This document shows positions 36,305 to 48,267 of a stretch of DNA of 64,000 bases, piece after piece (the first letter of the stretch is position 1; the number at the start of each line of letters is the position of its first letter). Source of the DNA: Ichthyophthirius multifiliis (lineage: Eukaryota; Ciliophora; Oligohymenophorea; Hymenostomatida); contig NW_004087037.1 of assembly GCF_000220395.1 (NCBI RefSeq), positions 4,319-68,318 on the forward strand, written 5' to 3'. The position numbers and the translations under genes were made by a program. The notes under the pieces were generated by a model, which saw nothing but the letters and a program-made list of their open reading frames with translations, ran no database searches and was not told the DNA's origin.

Positions 36305-37832
36305 ATGGGATAAATACAAGGTTAAATTGGTTAACAAGATTTTCTCGAATTTGAAAAATACTACCAAGAACAAGAATAAACCTCCGACTAGCATTATGGA
36401 GAAGTAAAAATATTTGAAAATCTCTCCTAAATATAGCCTGAGAAGAAAAAAAAGCCTCTATTATACCAAAAATGCAAAAAATTAGTTTTAAAAGAAACAT
36501 TATTCTAAGAACATCATATATTACAAAAAGAATAATAAATAATGTAAGAATTAAAGTGTTTAACATAAATAAACCACGATTAAAATACTACAAATAATAT
36601 AATAGATGTATATGCATATTTTATATTATCTGAAGAATAATTATGCAGTAGTGTTTAACGCATGTAAATTATACTAGAGTACTTATAAAGGGACTTATAA
36701 GTAGAAATTAAAACTAAGAAATTATAGAATTAGAGATTTTAAGTATAGGAGATTTATATTATAGCTTTTTCTTGTATAAACGCATTGTCGAATTTGTAAA
36801 AATTTAATCTAGCTTATGGGGATTTGAATACTTTTAATATTTTAGTCTCTGAGTTTTTTGAAGTAAAGCTTTTGCATCCTTCTATCAATAAAATAATACC
36901 TTCTTATTTAAAGATGATTTCTTAGACAGATTTTTAGACTAAAGGAGTATATCTTTCTCCTTTGCTTGTAAATGCAGTTTTTAATAAAAATTATCATCCA
37001 GTACATAATCCATTTAAGTCTGATGTTTTTACTTTAGGGGTAATTCTTATTGAGTGTTGCTTTTTGAACTTTTGTGATGAATTGTATTGTTATGAAAATG
37101 GGGAGTTCAATTTGGGAGTTTTAAATGATTATCTTTTGAAAATTAAGGCTATTTATGGAAACGAAGTATTTTCGTTGATATAGAGAATGACTGTTTATGA
37201 AGAAAATTAAAGGGAAGATTTTATTTAGTTAGCTCAGGCATTCAATGTTTAAAACTTTATGAATTAAATACATATATAAATCTAATTAATGATGGATTAA
37301 AATAGAGGTTTAAATATTAATGGAGGGTATTAATTATAAATATAATAATAATAGTAGGGAAGATTAGGAGTAAGTTTGTATAAGAATGGTTAGGAGGAAG
37401 ATGAAAGTGAGATAGATGAAGAAAAAAATAGTTTTTTAAATGAAAATTATAAAGAGTAGTATACTTTTTAAAATTTAGATTAAAATTAAATTAGCACAGA
37501 AAATTAATTGTATAATCGTGATAAAAAATTTTAAAATTCAAATAAGTTATTAAGTTAAAATGATAAAATTAATACTAATTAAATAAAACATTGTAATATT
37601 AAAAATAATTAAAATATTTGTAATAATATAAATAATACTAATAGCAGTAATTATAGTAATAATAGTTAATATAAAATGCCTGAAGAAATTTTTCACATAA
37701 TAAATGAAATAAAAGATAATTAAAAAATAAATGTACCTTTATAAGATAATAATCGATTCTGAATATACCTCAAATGTAATAATAATTATAATAGTAAAAT
37801 AATATTTCTTATTAGAGTGTATAACATTTATC

Positions 37833-37881
<49 letters not shown>

Positions 37882-38877
37882 TAATGTTTTAATTCAAAAT
37901 CAATTAATAATAATAATTTATTAATAATGTTTCTAAATTAAATTCAAATTTATTATATTAAAAAGATAATAATAATAATTTTATTAATAATTAACCTTAT
38001 TTCCCATCTAATAAACAGTCTTATAATATAATAGATTCATTATAAATTCCTTTTTAATAATAAATCCCTATTTAATAATAAATTCCTATTTAATAATAAA
38101 TCCCTATTTAATAATAATAAGTTCTTTTATATTAATAATAAATTCCTTTATTAACATAAGTTCCTTTATAATAATAATAAATTCCTATTTAATAATTGGC
38201 TCAAAATTCTTAAAATATTAAAATTTAATAACATTAACCTTTATAATTATCATAATTAAAAATTAATAACACATAATAACTTCCAATTTAATAAAATCGT
38301 ATTTATTTTTTTATATATTTATAATATTTTTATTAAATAACACAAAGATAATTATGAAAATACACATGAAATTTATGATGATAATTCATATTATATAGGC
38401 GAAAAATTAGATGGATTAAGGCATGGAATAGGTAAATTTTATTACGCAGATGGTGGATATTATGAAGGTGTATGGGTTAAAGGTAGAATGGAAGGTATGG
38501 GAACTTTATATTATCCTTCAGGTGCTTTAGCTTATATGGGATAATGGAAAAATGATTAATTTAATGGAAATGGAACTGTATATAATGAATAACCTGCTTA
38601 AATAGATGGAGATTTTGATATTAGTAATTTTGATAATTTAGGTGAGTTTTGGGATAAATATGAAGGTATTTTTTTATATATATGTTTTTTTTTATGTATA
38701 ATAATAGGAGATTTTATAGATGATAATAAAGAAGGTTAGGGAGTTATTTATTTGTCTAATGGTGATAGATTTTAAGGCAATTTTTAAAATGATTTTGTAC
38801 ATGGATAAGGGACTTTTTATAAAGGAAATTAGGTATTTTTAAAAGGAGTTTGGGAATATAATCATTTAGTTTAATGA
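36305..38877 (+). CDS. Pseudokinase-like domain fused to MORN repeats
   Basis: The first 320 codons look like a degenerate protein kinase. [13 protein letters not shown] occupies the catalytic-loop position (HRDxxxxN reduced to YGDLNTFN), the DFG stretch is replaced by KLLHPSI, and [13 protein letters not shown] ... [14 protein letters not shown] matches the P+1 and helix F regions. Gln/Asn-rich linkers and an IPIQQQ tandem repeat follow. Then come MORN units ([48 protein letters not shown]). Introns are 38299-38347 and 38666-38707. The linker frame slips near 37,755 and 37,830 (each like one missing base); without this a TGA at 37760-37762 would end the protein before the MORN part. Ends at TGA 38875-38877. 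Confidence 0.65.
38046..38201 (+). repeat. Tandem repeat coding IPIQQQ
   Basis: Eighteen-base units reading Ile-Pro-Ile-Gln-Gln-Gln, about eight copies, increasingly degenerate (VPLQQQ, IPLLTQ). All Gln are TAA codons, so under the standard code this would look like stop-riddled non-coding DNA. It lies in the linker of the pseudokinase/MORN gene. Confidence 0.75.
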
Positions 38878-39457
38878 TTTTTTGATGTTTTTATTAGTAT
38901 TATATATTATAATTGTTTTTATATTTATTAATAATGATATATAAAGATTATATCATTTTTAAATATGTTTTTTTTATATATATCTTATTTTCTATTGTTA
39001 TTATAATATTTATTTATAAATTATTTGGTTTTGAAATAACTGTATTTATCTATTTTAATATAGTTTTTTTTTTTTTTTTCTATTTTTTTTTATTCTATAT
39101 TATTTATATATAAATTAAAAAACATTATTATATATATTTATTCAAAAAATTACTTATTGTATTTTTTTAATTTATAAGAATATTTATGTTATGAATTTTA
39201 ATATTATTATTTATAATAAACAACAATAACGAATTTAATAATAAAATATAGAATTTATCTATATAAAATATTAAAAACCAACTAAAATAATAAAAATAAT
39301 TATTTATTTATTTATTGAATACATATATATATATATATATACAATAAAAAAAACAGTAATTTAAATATAAAATTTTAATATTCCAAAAAAAAATATTATA
39401 ATTATTAAATATAATAATAATAACAAAAAAATTATAAATTAGTTGTTTAAAATATAA
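38878..39457. other. AT-rich gap
   Basis: T-rich first half, A-rich second half, with a short TA run near 39,330. The T-rich half gives hydrophobic readings of Phe, Ile and Tyr on the plus strand that are composition artefacts. No gene seen. Confidence 0.55.
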
Positions 39458-40159
39458 ATGCTTAAAATACTATTTTTATCTCTATTAATAATTTAATCTT
39501 TCCAATTTAAAGAAGATGACCAAAAAGTAAAAGTTGAGTTATATTTCGAATCCTTATGTCCTGGTTGTCGTGAATTTATAAATTCATAAATTTAAATAAC
39601 ATTAAATACAAAAGACTTATTAAAAATTTTAGACATAGAATTAGTGCCATATGGAAATGCTAAAAAAGATTCTTAAGGCAATATTACGTGCTAACACGGA
39701 GAAAATGAATGTTATGGAAATTTAATTGAAAATTGTGTACTTTCTAAACTCGAATATCCCAAAAATATTAAGTTTGTGTATTGTATAGAAAATAAAATAG
39801 AAGATAATTAATTAGATTTTAATAAAACATTACAAGATTGTTATATAGAACTATAAATAGCATAATAAACTTAAGGAAGTATTTAATAATGTTTGACTTC
39901 TGATGAAGGCAAATAATTAGTTATTAAGGCCGGAGAGAAAACTGATTAATTAAGTCCTAAGCATTAGTTTGTGCCTTGGATTATAGTAAATGGAATTCAT
40001 AATGATGAAGAATAATAAGCCGCATAAGAAGATTTACTTATTTATGTATGTAGTATTTATAAAGGCACTATTAAAATCGAAGCTTGTGATAAAAGATTTA
40101 AATGGTTCAAGAAATACCTTAAAAATTAATCTTCTTTAGAATTATGTTATGATAAATGA
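39458..40159 (+). CDS. GILT-like thiol reductase
   Basis: Secreted or lysosomal thiol reductase of the gamma-interferon-inducible lysosomal thiol reductase family, 233 residues, intronless. It has an N-terminal signal peptide (MLKILFLSLLIIQSFQF), the thioredoxin-like active site CPGC in VELYFESLCPGCREF, then the GILT signature CQHGENECYGN (CQHGxxEC), IENCVLSKL, QDCYIELQ and HQFVPWIIVNG before a C-terminal Cys pair. All catalytic and structural Cys expected for the family are present. In other organisms GILT reduces disulfides in acidic phagolysosomes; in a ciliate a food-vacuole role is plausible but inferred. Ends at TGA 40157-40159. Confidence 0.9.
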
Positions 40160-40545
40160 GTAATATTTTTGTTTTGTTTTTTTGTTCTAATATATAATAA
40201 AAGAGTACTAAATATATTTAATAAATTAATAATGAATTTATAATAGTTTGTTTAAATTAATAAAAGTTATTTTTTTGTATAAATAAATAAAGTGAATTTT
40301 AAAAATAAATAAAATTATAAATTTAATTAAATATAAAGAAAAAAAAATAATTTTTTTTTTTTAAAAAAAAATATATATATATATATACTTATATATAAAT
40401 AATTTATTTTATTATTATTAATTAAAAATTATATATTTTTTTATTGATTATACTATATATAGAAATAAAAATTATATAATTATTTCATTTTTTATTAATA
40501 TGATGTTTTATTTTATTTTTTTAAATTTAAATAATATTTTTTTAT
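40160..40545. other. Gap between convergent genes
   Basis: AT-rich, with A and T homopolymers at 40,340-40,370. Nothing gene-like. Confidence 0.55.
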
Positions 40546-41086
40546 TCAAATTAACTATTAGTTTTTTACTAATTTATTATTGTATATTATTTTATTATTT
40601 TTATTATTAATTTAGTTTTTTATATTATATTAGTTTTTGGAATTATCTAATATAATTTTCAAATAATTACTTCTAGAAGTTTTAATTGATTTATCATTTA
40701 GCAACGTTTTATAAATATTATTTTAATACATATTTCTATCTGTAGAAATTTTATGGCTTTTTAATAAATGATAATTCTTGCTTAGTTTTTATAATCTTTT
40801 ATGTATTTCTTTTATTCTTTGATTATGAGAAGAAATATTTTTGGATTCATATATATATTTTTAACTTTTAATATCAAAGTTTTTCTAATTTTTTTAGGAA
40901 TTAATATCTTAATTATTTTATTAAATAGTTATATTTGAAAATTCACATTTTTAAAACACTTCTTTTAAATTTAAAGAATAAAATCTTATTTTTTTATTTT
41001 AATTTTAAATAAAATTAGATTATTTTTTTCCTAATATTTTATTTTAATCTTATAAATTTAAAAAAATCGAGTTATTGTTATTTAAA

Positions 41087-41144
<58 letters not shown>

Positions 41145-43984
41145 GCTCATTTATTTTTTTATTTTCATAAAAAGAATCAAATATTTTGTTCTTATTTTCT
41201 TTTTCTTATTTTTATACTATATCTTAAAAATCTATATTCTTTTATCTAAAATCTGAACTTTTACACATTCTTTTATTTATTATTTTTTTTTTTTATTATT
41301 ATTTTTCATTAGAATTGCTTTAATATTAATTTTTATTGATTAATATCTTTTCGTTAGTTATTTATTTGTCATTAATTTTTTAATAAACTTTTTGATAGAT
41401 ATGATATAGTTTAAATTTTTTATTTTATTATGGAAAATTTTATATTTTAAGTTAATTTTATAAATTTTATAATATTTAATATTTTTAATTTTATTATACA
41501 TTATTTTCTTCCTTATTTTTTAAATAAGATATGGATTTATTTTTAATAATGTTGGAATTTTTTAAAAATAGTTTCTCTTTTTTTTAAAGCAATTGTTAAT
41601 TTTGGTAAAAAAATAAGGTGTCATTAAATATATTTATTGGAACTTTATTATTATTTTTACTTTTATTATCTTATTTTATATTTGTTTAAAGTATTTTTTA
41701 TTCATAATCTTTTAATATTTATAAATTTTCAAGCTATTATTTATTTATATATACATATTTTTTTATATAAAAATATTAATATTATTACTTTATTCTTTGT
41801 TTATTATTCCTATTATTCTAAATATTTTGTTTTTTTTTGTATTTCTTTTTCTTCATTTTATTATATAATATACGTTTGTTTTGTATAATCTAAATTCAAT
41901 ATTTTTTAAGACGATTTAAATGAAGAAGAACGTTCACCTTTATTTGTTAGAGTCTTTGAAGAATTACATTATGATTATTATTGTTATTATTAAATAAATA
42001 AAATATTTTTAGGATTAAATTATTATAAAAATTAATTATTTTTTTATATTTTTTCTATTTTTTATTTTTAAATTAAATAAAATTAATTTGTATTCTTAAT
42101 AATAAAGTCTTCTCTTTAATTATACCTTAAATAAAAAAAAATAATATTAAATATAATTTATATTATTAAATTATTAATAAAATATTATTTTATTAAATAA
42201 TTTATGAGAAATATATAAAATATAAAATATTAAATATGAAACCAATCTTATTTAAACTAGGATTACTAATTCAAAATATTTAAAGAATTTTCATCAAATA
42301 TTGTTTAAATAAATAACTTAATTTAATATATGTATATATAGAAAATATAATATATTGTATAAAAAAAAAATTATATTAATTAAATATATTTTATATAACT
42401 TAAAAAATTATTATAAAAAATAAAGAAAATAAATTTTATATATTTTAATTTAAATATTATATATAAATATATTTATAAATCAATTTAAAATTTAATATAT
42501 TAAAAAATAATATATTTGATATATTTTAAATATAATATATAATACATATTTAAATATATTAATCAATAAATATATTATAAATATTTTATAAATATTTTTA
42601 TTAAATAAATTTATATATATTTTATAGAAATATATTTATAATTTATTTTATATATATTAAATATATATTTTTACTTCATATTTTACGAAATATATTTCTG
42701 CTTATTATTTAACTTAAACACTATGTTATCTTACATCTTTTTTTAGATATATTTCCAATTCTCCAAATATTTAATTTTAATCAATTACATTAATAATTAT
42801 TTTTTTTTTCTTAAAGAATTTTGTTTTTATTTCATAGTATAATTAATGTCATTTTATATATCTTCATTTTAATTTTTTACTTTTTTTAATTATTTATCTT
42901 CAATCAATACCGTTTTTTAAAGTTCCACTTAACCATTTTTTATAAAATAAACACCATCAATACAATCTCCTTATTAATAAATTATTGATTTTGGAGGATA
43001 TTTTTTTATTTAAAATTCTTTTAATAATTCATTCATTTATTTTGGAGCAATATTTTTAAGAAAATTAAAACTTTATAAAAAAACTAACTTTTCATTTATT
43101 TCTTATTGTTAGTGTAAACCATATAAGAATTCAAATTCTTATTTACTTATCATTAGAAAATGACTATCTTATAAACATACTATAGTAGTTGTTCTTTTTT
43201 ATAAAATAAAAATATGTATTTAGATATATATAAATAAATATATATATTATATATATATATTATATTTATATTTATATTTATATTTATATTTTATTTATAT
43301 TTATATTTTTTAAAAACAAATTACCTTTTTTCTTATGTTATTAATACTATCTCTCCAAAAGTATCTCCTTAATTATAAATATAATTTATATTATATTAAT
43401 AATATTTCTTTTTTATTAAATTAATATCTAATTTTTCTTTTATACTATAAATATTATACTTTAAAAATAAATATTAATGAAAAAAAAAGAAGTTTTTATA
43501 CTATTATAAGTCGTTTTCGAAGTTTTTATTATCAATAACTGCATTATTTATTTATTTTTGGGGAATTTTTATCTATAATGCAAAGTTCATAATAGCTTTT
43601 TGATTTTTAAGTTGTTTTATTAATCTTTTTTATTTTGTTCTATTAAAGTATTAAATAAAAATCGTGTTTCTTCTTAGCTTATTTAATTAAAAATTATCTA
43701 ACTTATTTTTTTATATATTAAAATATACCAATATATTTATTTAATATATGATAAAACATTTTTTAGCTAATTCATAAATTATTATTTCTTTTTTTGATTT
43801 TCTATATTTTATTATTCTTTTAATATTTAATCTACATATTTATTATCAGGGATCAAGCAACACACTTAACCTTATTTTTTTATATATAAAAAAAATAAAA
43901 TTAAAATATAAAAGAAATAAAAAACCTTTTAAAATTATATAAAAATCACTTCCTTCTTCTCCTTTTATTACGAAAAAATAAAAT

Positions 43985-44018
<34 letters not shown>

Positions 44019-44699
44019 AATATAAAAAATAATAAAAAACCGAAATTAAAAACTTTATCATGTTTAAATAATTTTACATATTTAAAATGTTTAAGAAATT
44101 AATTAAAACAATTTTGAACGAATGAAATGTTGTTTTCTTTGAATAATTATAATTCGGAAATTTATTTTTATAAAAAATGAATTTCTTATATTGTTTTTTT
44201 ATTAGGTTTTTGCATTATTTAAATACAAAGCTTTTTTTTTTAAATAAAATAAAATAATATTTCTATATATTTTTTTTACGTCTCCTATTTTTGGATTATT
44301 TTTTAAATTGAAACTCGCGTTTTATAAATAAAATTAGATTCTTTTTTATATTTTTTCTGATTTGGTAATTTAAGTAATATTGGATATATATTTTTATTAT
44401 TCATTTTCAATTTCTTTATTATTATTATCATTATTATTATCATTATTATTATCATTATCGTTATCGTTATTGTTTTATTAATTGTTTTCATCTTCTTATT
44501 CACAAATGTTTTCAATATATTTTTTTTATTGTTCATCTTAAAGAAATTGTTTTTTTTTGAAAGAAATAAATTCTTAATTTATTTAATAAGTTTAGCTTTT
44601 ATATCGATATATTTAATTTTGTTAATTTTCATTTACAAAATTTATTTATAATTTGTTTTATTCTTAAATTTATCCAATTTATTAATTATTTTATGCCAT
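40546..44699 (-). CDS. Protein with two cyclic-nucleotide-binding domains
   Basis: Long minus-strand gene, start ATG 44699-44697, end TGA 40548-40546. After a Gln/Asn/Asp-rich N-terminus comes a first CNBD: KLFKHDKVFNFG, GEEGSDFYIILKG, then GDTFGEIVLITQEKRTTTI. A second follows: SFNFLKNIAPKQMNELLKEF, YQQGDCIDGVYFIKNGQVEL and IFGELEIYLKKDVRQHS. The tail is Gln/Ser-rich with a (TAA)n poly-Gln run. Several introns are likely (for example 43911-43965, and one spanning about 42266-42670). At least four one-base frame breaks occur (A runs near 42,805, 43,600, 41,770 and 41,540). Joining the tail (40546-42265) to the CNBD part is inference from compatible frames and strand; it could be a separate gene. 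No channel or kinase domain seen. Confidence 0.6.
41088..41144. repeat. TTA trinucleotide repeat (poly-Gln on minus strand)
   Basis: About 19 copies of TTA on the plus strand, read as TAA = Gln on the minus strand inside the tail of the CNBD gene. Confidence 0.8.
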
Positions 44700-45397
44700 T
44701 TTTTCTTAATGTTATAAATAAATAAAACTTATAAATAAAAAATATTCGTTTATTATCAATATAATTTAAATTTATTTTTATTTTTTAAATAATATTATTT
44801 TTATGTTTTTAATTTTTAAAATAAAGTAGAAATAATAACATATTTTAATTATTTTAGAAAATAAAATTAAATAAAAAATAATATTATTTTTTTAAATAGT
44901 TAAGAAAATTAGAGTAAAATAAAATTAATATTATTTTTAAATATAAGAATTATTAAATTACTTATATATATATATTTATATGTATATATAAATAAATATT
45001 ATTTAAATATTAAATATAATATATATTATTATATATATTTTAAAAAGAAAATTATTAGAAAATAAATATATTTATTTTAATAATATTTTACCTTTTTTAT
45101 ATATATAATAAATTGCCATTTATAATATTATAAAAAAAAATCAATAAAGATCAAATTTTTGGAGCTAAAAAATAAATTTAAAATAATTAATTAATTTAAA
45201 TATATATAAATATTATTTAATATATCTATTTAATATCCAAATTTAATAAATAAAAAATATTTAATTGGATAATTAATAAAAAGATCGGATAAATATATTT
45301 TTTATTAATAATAAAATATAATAAAGCAAGCTATATAAATATATAATAAATATTAAATAAAATAAAATAATAAAAAAAAACAAAAACCAAAAATAAA
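44700..45397. other. Divergent promoter region of histone H2A
   Basis: About 700 bases between the divergent CNBD and H2A starts. TA-rich, with an unusually C-containing stretch just before the H2A ATG (AACAAAAACC). No reading frame of note. Confidence 0.5.
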
Positions 45398-45811
45398 ATG
45401 AACACAGCCGGAAAAGGTGGAAAAGCCAAAGGAAAAACTGCATCTTCTAAATAAGTATCAAGATCTAACAGAGCTGGTCTTTAATTCCCTGTAGGAAGAC
45501 TTTCAAGATTCTTAAAATAAGGAAGATATGCCTAAAGAGTAGGAAGTGGAGCCCCTGTATATATGGCCGCAGTATTAGAATATTTAGCTGCTGAAGTACT
45601 TGAATTAGCCGGAAATGCTGCCAAAGATAACAAAAAAAGTAGAGTTGTCCCAAGACACATTTTATTAGCTATTAGAAATGATGAAGAATTGAATAAATTA
45701 ATGTCAAATACTACTATTGCTGATGGTGGTGTTTTACCAAACATTAACCCAATGTTATTACCTTCAAAAACTAAAAAGTCAGAAACTGGATAAGCTTCTT
45801 AAGATGTTTGA
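45398..45811 (+). CDS. Histone H2A, H2A.X type
   Basis: Core histone of 137 residues, intronless, TGA 45809-45811. Textbook H2[35 protein letters not shown], acidic-patch segment [36 protein letters not shown], and [15 protein letters not shown]. The last residues are TGQASQDV, an SQ-acidic-hydrophobic motif that is the DNA-damage phosphorylation site of H2A.X, as in the Tetrahymena major H2A. Its Gln residues at conserved H2A positions (GLQFPVG, YAQRVG) are TAA codons, good proof of the ciliate code. Codon use is less AT-biased than neighbours, with several GCC, fitting high expression. Forms nucleosomes with H2B. Confidence 0.97.
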
Positions 45812-46587
45812 AAAAAATAAATTAATAGTTTATTTGAAAAATATAAAAAATAATAATAAACACAATTAAAGTCGATTATATAAATATATATATATATATA
45901 TATTTATATTGTTTATTTATTTTTTAATTTTTTTTAATATTCATTTTTTACTTTTTTATAAAATAATAATTATAAAAAATATATATAAATGTGTATATTT
46001 TATATATATAGAATTTATATATTCTTTTTAATAAATATTCTTTTTTTAAAAAAAAACACAAATAAAAAATATAAAAAAATTAAAAATTTAAATGTATATA
46101 TTAGTTAAGTTTTAATTTATAAATTAATTTAAATTTATTTAAATTTTTTTTAGTAAAGTATTTGTTTTACATAAAAAATTTTAGGATTTTATAAGAATAA
46201 TGAATTAATTAATTTTATAGATAAAATTTCATTAAGATTAATGATAAATTTAAAATTTTATTTATAAATTTTAATATGAAAATTTTAATTAATAAATAAT
46301 AAAATATTAAAAAATATATATAAATAAATATATAAATATATAAATATATAAATATATAAATATTTATATATAATATTATTTTAATATCATTAAATTTATT
46401 CATAAATAAATATATATCAAACAAAATAAATTATTATACCTATTTATATTATAATTATTTATTAATATATTTATATAATAAATAAAAAATAAAACAGTCC
46501 ATAAAAGAAAAATTAAAAATATAATAAATTGTTGAAAATAAAATTTATATATATATACATAAAAAATAAAAATAAAATATTTTAAAA
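45812..46587. other. AT-rich gap
   Basis: Between H2A and the C2-domain gene. Contains short TA and TAAATA repeats (46,320-46,365) and T/A homopolymers. No histone-type stem-loop could be identified by eye after the H2A stop. Confidence 0.5.
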
Positions 46588-47038
46588 ATGAAAGCTGATA
46601 GATTTATTTTAAAAAGAATTTACTTAGAAAGAAATTAATAGCGTGAATTTAAAAGTCATCAAAAAAGACTAGAAGAAATAAAAAATAATCCTACCGAATT
46701 AAAAAAGTAAATAAAACAAATCCAAACAGAATAAGAATCAGCAAAGCTAGTCATGAGAAAGCACAAAAATTCTAAATTTAAGAAAAGCTAAGAAAATAAT
46801 AAGTAAGTGATTAAGCATTATTAAAAAAATAATGGATATAAATAATACTAATAATTAAAATATCAAAAGTAATAATATAATATAAATTATAGAAAATCAA
46901 TAATCTTAAAGCGTTAAAAATAATATAAATAAAAATAATAAATAAGATAATGTAAAAAATTCTTAAACTATAAATAATGACAATAATAATAATAAAAAAT
47001 TAAACAATAATAATAATAGTAATAATAATAATAATAAT

Positions 47039-47070
<32 letters not shown>

Positions 47071-48157
47071 AAATAATAATAATACAAATAACAATAATAA
47101 TAATACAAATAACAATAATAATAATACTAACAACAATAATAATACAAATTAACTTAATAGTAGTATTGAAAGTATCCGAGTTAAAAATCGTAGTTCATTA
47201 TCAAATAATGGCAAAACAATAAACTATGTTTCTAATAATATTGATATTAATAATAATAATATATCTAGATCTTAAGTAAATATAAGTACATCATATAAAT
47301 TAAAATAAGGTAGTTAAATAATTGGAACCAGTCAAATTTTAAAAAAAAAGAAGATAAAAGAATACTTATAGATAATTTGAATTTAGCAAATCGAATATCT
47401 AAATTACCTCCAGTTATATCCGTTAAAAAATAAAACGATGAATATTAGAAAAATAAATCTTTTGGTGACAAAATCTTAAGATTTCATGTTTTAAAAGAAA
47501 AAAAGAAATCGAATATGAAAGATAAAAGAAAAAAAACTAATAGAAAATGTAATTGATGATGGTTTTGATTCTGATGACGATGAATTAATGAATTAAAGAG
47601 TACATTTATTAATGACTGTAAAAGATATTTAGTTTGTTAATTTTTACCTTAAAATAGTGAATATGAGAAGTATTTTTTGGAAATTAAAGCCGGAATTAGG
47701 TAAAGTAGAAGAACTACTCCTGAATTATATGATGATTTTGCGAAATCAGTCATAAATGAGTTTTTTTATTTGAAAGATTTAAGAAAATCCAAAATTATGT
47801 ATATTGCTTTGTATTAAACTAAAAATGAGTATTTTTTTTTTATTATAAAATAATTTTTAAACATTTTTATTTTATTATAGAAAGGAAAAATTTTTAGGAG
47901 ATTTTGAAATTGATCTAACTCCATATTTTATGGAAGGTATTTAGAAATTAGTTTCTTTAGAATTAAGAAATTTTAGGGAATTTTATAAAAATCCGAATCA
48001 TGTTCCTACTGATATGAGAAGAAAAGGAACATTGGAATTTGACTTATTAATAAAATCTAAAATTAAAGAATATCTATTAGATTAATAATAAAAATAAACT
48101 AATTAGGAAGGATTAGATATTGATAAAAGTAAATAAAAAAATTGGAATAATATATGA
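46588..48157 (+). CDS. C2-domain protein with Asn-rich middle
   Basis: N-terminal basic helical segment (MKADRFILKRIYLERNQQRE), a long Asn-rich middle (AAT/ACA repeats, 46,980-47,150), then an acidic linker (DDGFDSDDDELMNQ) and a C2-like beta sandwich: LLMTVKDIQFVNF, SEYEKYFLEIKAGIRQ, SKIMYIALYQTKNE and EKFLGDFEIDLTPYF. The last two are the usual C2 strands before and after an intron (47829-47880). The frame slips at an A7 run (46,824), an A9 run (47,341), near 47,520 and in a T5 run near 47,645; most equal one missing base. Ends at TGA 48155-48157. C2 domains bind membranes, often with calcium; the Asp ligands are not clear here. Confidence 0.6.
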
Positions 48158-48182
48158 TTTTTTTTTATGAAAAAAAAGATAT

Positions 48183-48267
<85 letters not shown>

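Noticed and set aside
41637-41888. Plus-strand Phe/Tyr/Ile-rich frame
   Set aside because: Shadow of the minus-strand CNBD gene tail, which reads as Lys/Gln/Asn/Glu-rich coding sequence.
45465-45744. Two minus-strand frames
   Set aside because: Antisense of histone H2A.
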